DNA of 45,337 bases. It comes from Sulfurospirillum sp. (GTDB lineage: Bacteria > Campylobacterota > Campylobacteria > Campylobacterales > QNZT01). The stretch spans positions 1-45,337 of the forward strand of contig JANTGR010000001.1 of assembly GCA_024762875.1 (NCBI GenBank). Reading direction: 5' to 3'. This document shows positions 18,345 to 24,954 of the stretch, one piece after another. The first letter of the stretch is position 1, and each line of letters opens with the position of its first letter. The notes under the pieces are model-generated. The model was not told the DNA's origin. It made no database searches and worked only from the letters and a program-made list of their open reading frames with translations. The position numbers were made by a program, and so were the translations under genes.

Positions 18345-18692
18345 ATGGGAACTTTCGAAACGGTTAATCCTGGAAATCAGCCAGTATGGGTTAATACAAA
18401 TAATTGCAAAGCATGTGATATATGTGTAGCAGTCTGCCCGGCAGGTGTGCTTAGTATGGTATATGATGACACATCTACATTGGGTGCGATGATCTCAATA
18501 GACCATCCGGAGAGTTGTATCGGATGCAATGACTGTGAATTGAACTGTCCGGATTTTGCGATCTATGTAGCTGATAGAAAAGAATTAAAAGAAGCGGGAC
18601 TTGGTTTTGCCAAGTTGACAGAAGAAGCCAAAGAGAGACAGGCTGCCATACTTGCAAATAACTATATGTCACTCAATCAAGGAGATAAATAA
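18345..18692 (+). CDS. oorD: 2-oxoglutarate:ferredoxin oxidoreductase, delta (ferredoxin) subunit
   Basis: An iron-sulfur subunit of 115 residues that carries electrons between the OorAB core and soluble ferredoxin or flavodoxin. Two [4Fe-4S] motifs are visible: CKACDICVAVCP and CIGCNDCELNCP. AAGGAG precedes the ATG. The stop TAA and the next start share one base (TAATG), so translation of oorD and oorA is coupled. OorD-first order is the campylobacterial arrangement. Confidence 0.95.
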   Translation: MGTFETVNPGNQPVWVNTNNCKACDICVAVCPAGVLSMVYDDTSTLGAMISIDHPESCIGCNDCELNCPDFAIYVADRKELKEAGLGFAKLTEEAKERQAAILANNYMSLNQGDK

Positions 18693-19843
18693 TGGAAACA
18701 AGAGAGATTATTTCAACAGGTAATGACTTGGCTGCAATTGCAGCAGTTGATGCTGGTTGTATGTTTTTTGGGGGATATCCTATTACCCCATCGAGTGAAG
18801 TCATGCATACTATTTCTGATTTACTACCAAAAGTAGGTGGTGCAGCGATTCAGATGGAAGATGAAATTGCCGGTGTTGCTGCAGCAGCAGGTGCGGGTAT
18901 GTCTGGTGTGAGAGCATTGACTGCAACTTCAGGTCCCGGTGTCTCACTAAAAGCAGAAAACTTAGGTTTGGCACAAATGGCAGAGGTGCCTATGGTACTG
19001 GTAAATGTTATGAGGGGTGGCCCTTCAACCGGTCTTCCAACACGTGTATCCCAAGGGGATATTAGACAGGCAAGAAATCCTTCACACGGTGATTACCGAT
19101 CCATTACGCTTTGTGCTGGAAACCTGGCTGAATGTTATACTGAAACAGTACGTGCTTTTAATTTGGCAGATAGATTTATGCAGCCGGTTTTTGTTTTACT
19201 CGATGAAACTATCGGACATATGCATGGCAAAGCTGTTATCCCTACTGCTGAAGAGGTTAAAGCTGGAATTGTACCACGTAAAAAATTTGAGGGTAAACCA
19301 GAAGATTATAGACCATATGATGTAGGTGCTGATGAAGCAGCTGTACTTAATCCAATGTTTGAAGGATATCGATATCATTTCACAGGTCTGCATCATGATG
19401 GCAGAGGTTTCCCAACTGAAGAGATCGAAACATGTAGAAAACTGATTCAGAGACTTGAAGATAAAGTCATGAAGCATACAGACGAGTTGGAACTGAATGA
19501 AGAATTTATGTTAGATGATATGACAGGTGAAGAGGGTGAAGTACTGATTATTGCTTATGGATCAGTTTCTTTGGCTGCAAAAGAAGCAATCAGGCATTTA
19601 AGAAAAGAGGGTATCAAAGCAGGATTGTTCCGACCAATAACATTATGGCCAAGTCCAGCTGACAATATCAAAAAATATACAGATATGATTAAAAATGTTC
19701 TCTGTGTTGAGCTGAATATCAGACAATATACAGAAGAGATAGAAAGAGTTTCCGGAAGATTGGATTTGGAAGGGTTGTATAAAGTGAATGGGCGAGCTAT
19801 CTCCCCACATGAAATTGTAACAAAAATAAAAGAGGTATTCTAA
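18692..19843 (+). CDS. oorA: 2-oxoglutarate:ferredoxin oxidoreductase, alpha subunit
   Basis: A pyrimidine-domain subunit of the thiamine-diphosphate oxidoreductase that converts 2-oxoglutarate plus CoA to succinyl-CoA, or the reverse when fixing CO2. Visible landmarks are GGYPITPSSEVMH near the N-terminus, the glutamate in QMEDEIAGVAAAAGAGMSG, TATSGPGVSLKAENLGLA, and GPSTGLPTRVSQGD. The length is 383 residues. The substrate is assigned from the operon (oorDABC next to sucCD) rather than from any single residue; the pyruvate-type enzymes are related. Confidence 0.95.
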   Translation: METREIISTGNDLAAIAAVDAGCMFFGGYPITPSSEVMHTISDLLPKVGGAAIQMEDEIAGVAAAAGAGMSGVRALTATSGPGVSLKAENLGLAQMAEVPMVLVNVMRGGPSTGLPTRVSQGDIRQARNPSHGDYRSITLCAGNLAECYTETVRAFNLADRFMQPVFVLLDETIGHMHGKAVIPTAEEVKAGIVPRKKFEGKPEDYRPYDVGADEAAVLNPMFEGYRYHFTGLHHDGRGFPTEEIETCRKLIQRLEDKVMKHTDELELNEEFMLDDMTGEEGEVLIIAYGSVSLAAKEAIRHLRKEGIKAGLFRPITLWPSPADNIKKYTDMIKNVLCVELNIRQYTEEIERVSGRLDLEGLYKVNGRAISPHEIVTKIKEVF

Positions 19844-19844
19844 G

Positions 19845-20702
19845 ATGGCATTTAACTATGATAAATATTTAAGAATTGACAAGATGCCAACACTGTGGTG
19901 TTGGGGATGTGGTGATGGGGTTATCCTCAAAGCTTTTATACGTGCAGTTGAAAAACTGGGATGGAATCAGGACGATGTATGTGTTGTTTCCGGTATTGGA
20001 TGTTCTGGTAGATTTTCATCTTACGTTGATTTTAATACAGTACATACAACACATGGACGTACTGTTGCTTTTGCAACAGGTATCAAACTTGCCAATCCTG
20101 ATAAACATGTTGTTTGTGTGGGTGGTGATGGTGATGCATTGGCAATTGGTGGTAACCATACCATTCATGGATGTAGAAGAAATATTGATATGACGTTTCT
20201 TGTAATCAATAACTTTATTTACGGTTTGACAAATTCTCAAACTTCACCTACTACGCCAAAAGGGATGTGGACTGTTTCTCAAAAAGCGGGTAATATTGAT
20301 CCTACTTTTGATGCCTGTGATTTAGCGATTGCTGCGGGTGCATCATTTGTTGCAAGAGAGAGTATGCTTGATCCTAAAAAACTGGAAAAAGTTTTGGTCA
20401 AAGCGATGGAACACAGAGGATTCTCATTTGTAGATGTGTTGTCAAATTGTCACATTAACCTGGGACGTAAAAATAAAATGGTATCTGCAATGGAAAATCT
20501 TGAGTGGATAGACAGCATTACCGTGAGTAAAAAGAAATATGATACTTTATCTCCTGAAGAGCAGTTAAATCTCTTTCCTACAGGTATATTAAAAGATGAT
20601 AAAGAGGCAGATGAGTACTGTGATATGTACGAAGAGATCAAAAAAGTACAACAGGGTCAAAGAGCAAAAATCACACAAGATGATTTTGAGAAAAAAATAT
20701 AA
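19845..20702 (+). CDS. oorB: 2-oxoglutarate:ferredoxin oxidoreductase, beta subunit (ThDP-binding)
   Basis: This subunit binds thiamine diphosphate and a [4Fe-4S] cluster. The N-terminal CWGCGDGVILKAF carries Cys ligands. The ThDP motif runs from GGDGDALAIGGNH to VINNFIYGLTNSQTSPT. VSGIGCSGRFSSYVDFNTVH is also typical. The length is 285 residues. Its ATG lies one base after the oorA stop. Confidence 0.96.
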   Translation: MAFNYDKYLRIDKMPTLWCWGCGDGVILKAFIRAVEKLGWNQDDVCVVSGIGCSGRFSSYVDFNTVHTTHGRTVAFATGIKLANPDKHVVCVGGDGDALAIGGNHTIHGCRRNIDMTFLVINNFIYGLTNSQTSPTTPKGMWTVSQKAGNIDPTFDACDLAIAAGASFVARESMLDPKKLEKVLVKAMEHRGFSFVDVLSNCHINLGRKNKMVSAMENLEWIDSITVSKKKYDTLSPEEQLNLFPTGILKDDKEADEYCDMYEEIKKVQQGQRAKITQDDFEKKI

Positions 20703-20711
20703 GGAGACATA

Positions 20712-21275
20712 ATGGCAAGAACAATAATGAGATTTACAGGTGTTGGTGGACAAGGTGTTCTTCTTGCTGGTGAGATTTTTGCTGCAGCTAAAATCAAAAC
20801 TGGTGGTTATGGGCTCAAAACCGCAACGTATACGTCACAAGTGCGTGGCGGGCCTACTGTTGTTGATATCACATTAGATGATGATGAAATATTTTATCCT
20901 TATGCAAATGACGGTGAAGTAAACTTCATGTTATCAGTAGCAGATGTGAGTTATCAATCATTTAAAAATGGTGTTCAGGAAGGTGGAATCATTGTCATTG
21001 ATCCAAATCTTGTGCATCCTTCAGCTGAAGATAGACAAAAATGGAAAATCTATGAGATTCCAATCATTGAGGTTGCTAAGAAAGAGGTTGGAAATGTTAT
21101 TACACAATCTGTTGTAGCGTTGGCAATTGCCAATACCATGATGAATGCCATTGAGAAAGATGCATTAATTGAGACAATGCTTTCAAAAGTTCCACCAAAA
21201 GTACATGAAGCAAACAAACTTGCCTATGAACTTGGTGAAAAATATGCACTGCAAGCACTAGAAAAAGCTGCTTAA
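20712..21275 (+). CDS. oorC: 2-oxoglutarate:ferredoxin oxidoreductase, gamma subunit
   Basis: The 187-residue gamma subunit completes the four-subunit complex. Family features are FTGVGGQGVLLAGEIFAAA at the N-terminus and TYTSQVRGGPTVVDITL. It follows oorB by 9 bases with AAGGAGA, and ends 9 bases before a strong hairpin, so it is the last gene of the operon that starts at or before sucC. Confidence 0.95.
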   Translation: MARTIMRFTGVGGQGVLLAGEIFAAAKIKTGGYGLKTATYTSQVRGGPTVVDITLDDDEIFYPYANDGEVNFMLSVADVSYQSFKNGVQEGGIIVIDPNLVHPSAEDRQKWKIYEIPIIEVAKKEVGNVITQSVVALAIANTMMNAIEKDALIETMLSKVPPKVHEANKLAYELGEKYALQALEKAA

Positions 21276-21284
21276 TTTTCTTTC

Positions 21285-21316
21285 ATAGAAGTTTGAGAAT
21301 AGTCTCAAACTTCTAT
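21285..21316. terminator. Bidirectional terminator after oorC
   Basis: ATAGAAGTTTGAGA (21285-21298), loop ATAG, TCTCAAACTTCTAT (21303-21316): a perfect 14-bp stem with A/T-rich flanks (TTTCTTTC before, TTATTTCC after). It separates oorC from the convergent gene at 21313-21822, whose stop codon lies in the right arm. It should serve both strands. Confidence 0.85.
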
Positions 21317-21822
21317 TTATTTCCCCACCCATGCATTTTTTGTGCCCCTAGTATCTGATAATTTTCAAAAGTATTTTCTATAGGATTGGTAGCGACATAG
21401 TTATGCGCAATGAGTTTCTCTTCCAATTCACTTATGTTTTCATCCTGTTCAATGATAAAAAACACTTTACCTGCATTTTTACTGACAGGATATAATTTTT
21501 TAAAAAAGAGTGGCTCTTCTTCAATCTCTTTGAGAGGAAGATGTATAAAAATAAAATCATAGACTCTTGCTTGGCGATTATATCTTTTTTTATGAAAATC
21601 AAAGTGTTCAGAAGCGTAGGGTGTTGTCTGATTGATATATTGGCAATAGTCTAAATTGGGTATGAGCAAATCATAATTGTAGCCCATCTGCTGTGATAAA
21701 TTATAAAGTGAAGCGCATAATCCCTGGCATGATGATGTTAAATGAAAGATATCCAGGATAGGATAATTTCGAGGTATGATGGTTAGAAGATCATCTATCT
21801 CTTCTTGCTTGATTGTTTGCAT
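21313..21822 (-). CDS. Uncharacterised 169-residue protein
   Basis: I do not recognise this family with confidence. The protein starts MQTIKQEEIDDLLTIIPRN, with ATG 21822 preceded by AAGGTAAC. It has alternating beta/alpha character: YDFIFIHLPL, then VSKNAGKVFFIIEQ, and a C-terminal YQILGAQKMHGWGNK. This resembles the back half of a Rossmann-type fold, such as a methyltransferase lacking its glycine loop, but no cofactor motif is visible and I do not claim one. A few Cys residues (CQGLCASL) occur near position 40. It has its own excellent promoter and an operator-like palindrome over the likely transcription start, so it is probably repressor controlled. Confidence 0.8.
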   Translation of the reverse strand: MQTIKQEEIDDLLTIIPRNYPILDIFHLTSSCQGLCASLYNLSQQMGYNYDLLIPNLDYCQYINQTTPYASEHFDFHKKRYNRQARVYDFIFIHLPLKEIEEEPLFFKKLYPVSKNAGKVFFIIEQDENISELEEKLIAHNYVATNPIENTFENYQILGAQKMHGWGNK

Positions 21823-21841
21823 AGTGTTACCTTTTTTTTTA

Positions 21842-21857
21842 ATCACCGTACGGTGAT
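21842..21857. promoter_or_regulatory. 16-bp perfect palindrome, TetR-type operator candidate
   Basis: ATCACCGTACGGTGAT is a perfect palindrome with an ACCGnnCGGT core, a form common among TetR-family operators. It lies directly downstream of the -10 box of the minus-strand gene and so would cover its transcription start, an ideal repressor position. A TetR gene exists at 32694, but nothing in the sequence ties it to this site. Confidence 0.6.
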
Positions 21858-21860
21858 AAC

Positions 21861-21889
21861 ATTATAGTGATAAAACTTGAATTTCACAA
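21861..21889 (-). promoter_or_regulatory. Promoter of the 21313-21822 gene
   Basis: On the minus strand: -35 TTGTGA (21889-21884), 17 bases, -10 TATAAT (21866-21861). This is close to the sigma-70 consensus and 39 bases before the start codon, with the 16-bp palindrome immediately downstream. Confidence 0.65.
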
Positions 21890-21903
21890 TTATTTGTTAT
21901 AAT
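21877..21903 (+). promoter_or_regulatory. Candidate promoter for ycjX-ycjF
   Basis: TTGAAT (21877-21882) and TATAAT (21898-21903) with a short 15-base spacer, 22 bases before the GTG start of ycjX. The -10 is perfect, but the spacing is below optimum. It overlaps the opposing promoter for the minus-strand gene, so the two may interfere. Confidence 0.45.
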
Positions 21904-21925
21904 CAGTAAAATTAAGGAGCTGAAT

Positions 21926-23290
21926 GTGTTTAATTTTATCAAAAAGATCGAACTTCCTTTTAAAATACCTACACCTTCAAAGAAAATAAGAGTAGCTGTT
22001 ACAGGGCTGAGCCGCAGTGGTAAAACAGTATTTTTAACATCATTGATCAATCAGCTTCTGGCCAATGATAAATTGCATTATCTCAATGAAAAACTGCAGC
22101 GCCCTTTTGTGGCAAAACTGTTGCCGCCTGATTCACATTATGCGCGGTTTGATTATTTTTCAAAGCTCAGAGAATTCAGAAAAAAAAATCCAACCTGGCC
22201 TAAAGCGACAAAACAAGTCAGTAAAACAACACTGCAATTAGAGTTTAAAAGTGATTATGCCTTTTTTGACAATCAAATCATTGAAATTGAATTGATAGAT
22301 TATCCGGGTGAATGGCTATTGGATCTTTCTATGCTTGAGTTGGATTTTGAAAGTTGGTCCAAAGAGATAATGACTATGGCAAAAGAACCTAAACGGGTAA
22401 AATATGCACATGAATGGCTTATCATGATAGAAGATTTAGCATTGTATGAAGCCTCTGATGCCAGTGGTGATGAGGCACTGTTTGATCTTTATTGTGAGTA
22501 TTTAAAAGATTTGCATTATAATCATTTTTCTTTTGTACAGCCTGGTCGTTTTCTGGAACCTGGAGATATGGATGGTGATCCCTTGCTGCATTTTTGTCCG
22601 CTTCCTTTGCACATTCCTAGAGAAGAGGTTGACCCAAACTCTTTTTATGCCCGTTTTGAAAAGCGTTACAATGGCTATCTTGAAGCCGTAGTCAAGCGCT
22701 TGTATGTAGAACATTTTAAATACTTTGATACACAAATCGTACTGGTTGATCTGGTGAAAACTTTACAGTACGGGTATAACAGTTTTTTGGATATGCATCT
22801 CTCATTCAAACATATTTTAAAAAGTTTTACCTATGGACATAACAGTTTTGTGAGTAAATGGTTTGGTGTCAAAATTGACCACGTTATTTTTGCAGCGACC
22901 AAAGCGGACTATATACCTCCTCCGCAGCATAATAGTTATAAACATCTCCTTGAAGAGATGATCGGGGATTTGAAAAATGAGCTTAATGTCCAGCATACCG
23001 ATACAGAAGTGACTATATTTGCAGCTGTTAAATGTACCGAGTATGTAAAAGCACTCTATCAGGGTGAAGAGTTGGAATGTGTGAGAGGTATTGTAGAGGG
23101 AGAAGAGAAACCTTCTACCCATTTTCCCGGTAAACTGCCGCAGCATTATAGTGATGAGACTTTTTGGAAAGATAGCAAATTTGATTTTCCACCATTTAAA
23201 CCCATTGTATTTCCGGCGCGTGATGTGGAAGCAGTACCACATATCAGGATGGACAGGGTTATTTATAGTATATTAAAGGATAGAGTATGA
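21926..23290 (+). CDS. ycjX: YcjX-like P-loop protein (DUF463)
   Basis: A P-loop protein of the YcjX family, linked in gammaproteobacteria to stress regulons; biochemical role unknown. Walker A is VTGLSRSGKTVFLTSLINQL at about residues 28-46, and LIDYPGEWLLDL resembles a Walker B/G3 segment. A later IFAATKADYIPP matches a guanine-specificity-like segment. The start is GTG 21926, after AAGGAG. The length is 454 residues. It overlaps the next gene (ycjF, DUF697) by 4 bases, and that pairing supports the family call. Confidence 0.88.
   Translation: MFNFIKKIELPFKIPTPSKKIRVAVTGLSRSGKTVFLTSLINQLLANDKLHYLNEKLQRPFVAKLLPPDSHYARFDYFSKLREFRKKNPTWPKATKQVSKTTLQLEFKSDYAFFDNQIIEIELIDYPGEWLLDLSMLELDFESWSKEIMTMAKEPKRVKYAHEWLIMIEDLALYEASDASGDEALFDLYCEYLKDLHYNHFSFVQPGRFLEPGDMDGDPLLHFCPLPLHIPREEVDPNSFYARFEKRYNGYLEAVVKRLYVEHFKYFDTQIVLVDLVKTLQYGYNSFLDMHLSFKHILKSFTYGHNSFVSKWFGVKIDHVIFAATKADYIPPPQHNSYKHLLEEMIGDLKNELNVQHTDTEVTIFAAVKCTEYVKALYQGEELECVRGIVEGEEKPSTHFPGKLPQHYSDETFWKDSKFDFPPFKPIVFPARDVEAVPHIRMDRVIYSILKDRV
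22420..22429. repeat. TATCATGATA palindrome 8
   Basis: Exact copy inside ycjX, read Ile-Met-Ile. Confidence 0.9.
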
Positions 23291-24297
23291 AAAAAACCCC
23301 TGGTCGTATCTTGGATGAGAAAGAAAAAAAAGTTCAAAAAGAAGCGTTGGCTCCAGGCAGGATAGACGATGAAAGTGTGATTTATGAAGATATAGAATCG
23401 ATGGAACAGGAACGGATCACGGCTATCAAAGGGATAGGAACTTTTGCCAAAAAGAGCATGTTGGTACTGGGACTGCTTTTTTCTATCATGATAATTGGCA
23501 CAATATATGATGCCACAATGAGTGCATCCTCCATGCTTCAAAATACACCTTTTGTTGGTATCATCTATCTGGTACTGCTTTTTTCGTTGATTGGAATCAT
23601 AGGGATTTCTATCATCAAACAGTTTTTGGGATATAGAAAGATCAGGCGCATAGATATGTTACAACAAAGAGGCGAAACACTGTTGAAATCACCGGATAAA
23701 GAGGTACTGGTCTATGCCAAGGAAGTGCTCAAACCCTATCTTGATCATGATAATCCAGATATTGTCCAAAAAGCTATTTTACTGAATGATGAAATAGAGA
23801 CACTGATGTATGATGAAGTTTTGGAACGAATTGATGAAAAACTACTGCAGCCTCTGGATAAGTTGGCGCGTGAAAGTATCGTGAAATATGCCAATCAGAC
23901 TGCACTGTCAACGGCAATTTCTCCCGTTGCACTTATTGATGCTGTATTGATACTTTCACGTGCGCATGTGATGGTACATGATATCGCTAAAATATATGGA
24001 TATCGTCCTAATTTATTAGGGGAGATTTCCTTGTTTAAAAAAGTTTTTGTGACATTGGCATTTGCTTCTGTCACAGATATTCTGGCCAATCATTCTCATG
24101 ATATTTTAGGGACATCGCTTATCTCCAAACTCTCTGTCCATGGTGCACAGGGAGTGGCAAACGGGATCTTGATTGCCCGTGTGGGAATAGGGACAATCAA
24201 ATCATGCAGACCATTGCATTATGAAGATAAAAACGAAGGGTTTTTAAAAAGTTTGACCAAAGTTATTTCTCAGGCTATGTTTACTAAAAATAGATGA
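23287..24297 (+). CDS. ycjF: YcjF-like inner membrane protein (DUF697)
   Basis: A 336-residue membrane partner of YcjX. A charged N-terminus (residues 1-55) precedes two membrane helices (about 58-80 and 90-112, including MLVLGLLFSIMIIGTIYDA and IIYLVLLFSLIGIIGISII). A C-terminal domain with a further hydrophobic stretch follows (around TALSTAISPVALIDAVLIL). The ATG overlaps the ycjX stop (ATGA). The operon structure suggests the two act together at the membrane. Function is not known. Confidence 0.85.
   Translation: MKKTPGRILDEKEKKVQKEALAPGRIDDESVIYEDIESMEQERITAIKGIGTFAKKSMLVLGLLFSIMIIGTIYDATMSASSMLQNTPFVGIIYLVLLFSLIGIIGISIIKQFLGYRKIRRIDMLQQRGETLLKSPDKEVLVYAKEVLKPYLDHDNPDIVQKAILLNDEIETLMYDEVLERIDEKLLQPLDKLARESIVKYANQTALSTAISPVALIDAVLILSRAHVMVHDIAKIYGYRPNLLGEISLFKKVFVTLAFASVTDILANHSHDILGTSLISKLSVHGAQGVANGILIARVGIGTIKSCRPLHYEDKNEGFLKSLTKVISQAMFTKNR
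23484..23493. repeat. TATCATGATA palindrome 9
   Basis: Exact copy inside the first membrane helix of ycjF, read Ile-Met-Ile. Confidence 0.9.
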
Positions 24298-24349
24298 TTA
24301 TTATAATTAAAACTTATCTATCTTTAATCTTTTTTTTATTTAATATGGA

Positions 24350-24355
24350 TATAAT
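24350..24355 (+). promoter_or_regulatory. -10 element before the cytochrome gene
   Basis: TATAAT in an A+T-rich leader, 27 bases before the ATG at 24383. No clear -35 is visible, only a T-run. Low to moderate support. Confidence 0.35.
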
Positions 24356-24382
24356 AAGGTATATATATTATAAGGAGTTTTT

Positions 24383-24778
24383 ATGAAAAAAATTGTTGTG
24401 TCATTGGTACTTTTGGGTTCTACTATTTTTGCAGATTACACCAAAGAAGACAGAATAGCAGATATGCAGGCTATGGAAAAGGGTATGGCTGATATCCAGA
24501 AAGGTTTTTTATATAACAGTAATGATTTGATTCAAAAAGGTGTTGCGACAGTACGAAACCATGCGTTAACACTGCAGCCTCCTAGAATCGGTGAACAATT
24601 TTCTCCAGATCAGCAATATGCATTTATGTTTGCCAGAAAACAGCAAAGAAAGATTGACTCTCATGCAGCCAAAGTAGGTATCAAGTTTGCCAAGGGTGAC
24701 AAATATCAGGCAATGCAAGAGTATACTAAAATCCTAAAACAGTGTACCGCCTGCCACATCAAACTCAGAAAGTGGTAA
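24383..24778 (+). CDS. Periplasmic c-type cytochrome, class II (cytochrome c'-like)
   Basis: A 131-residue protein with a cleavable signal peptide (MKKIVVSLVLLGSTIFA, cut before DY). It has a single haem-binding motif CTACH very near the C-terminus. A haem motif at the C-terminal end of a mostly helical small protein is the hallmark of the cytochrome c'/c-556 fold. The axial ligand would be the motif His; a Met ligand is not identified. The role may be electron transfer or nitric oxide binding in the periplasm; the sequence does not decide. It is a single gene with its own ribosome site (AAGGAG). Confidence 0.85.
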   Translation: MKKIVVSLVLLGSTIFADYTKEDRIADMQAMEKGMADIQKGFLYNSNDLIQKGVATVRNHALTLQPPRIGEQFSPDQQYAFMFARKQQRKIDSHAAKVGIKFAKGDKYQAMQEYTKILKQCTACHIKLRKW

Positions 24779-24786
24779 TCAATCTA

Positions 24787-24812
24787 CAGGAGAGAATATT
24801 TTTTCTCTCCTG
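24787..24812 (+). terminator. Hairpin after the cytochrome gene
   Basis: CAGGAGAGAA (24787-24796), loop TATTTT, TTCTCTCCTG (24803-24812): a perfect 10-bp stem 9 bases beyond the stop. No U-run follows. It is a probable transcript end in the 176-base gap before 24955; the rest of that gap is A+T-rich leader with the sigma-28-like box. Confidence 0.6.
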
Positions 24813-24895
24813 GAAGGTACTCTGATATAAATAATTAAATTTTCTACATAAAAAATTCTACTTGTTAATTATTCATTCCTTTTTCCCAATAAATG

Positions 24896-24923
24896 TAAAA
24901 TTATTTATCAAATAGCCGATATT
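24896..24923 (+). promoter_or_regulatory. Possible sigma-28 (FliA) promoter of the receiver gene
   Basis: TAAA (24896-24899), 17 bases, CGATAT inside AAATAGCCGATATT (24910-24923). The TAAA-to-CGAT spacing equals that of the E. coli FliA consensus. The 14-mer is identical to one before flgL and ends 31 bases before the GTG start. Confidence 0.5.
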
Positions 24924-24954
24924 TAGGTTATATAAAAATTACAAAGGGAATGTT

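Noticed and set aside
7731-21275. Claim of a complete reductive citric acid cycle
   Set aside because: ATP citrate lyase, fumarate reductase and pyruvate:ferredoxin oxidoreductase are not in the window, so only a compatible partial set can be stated.
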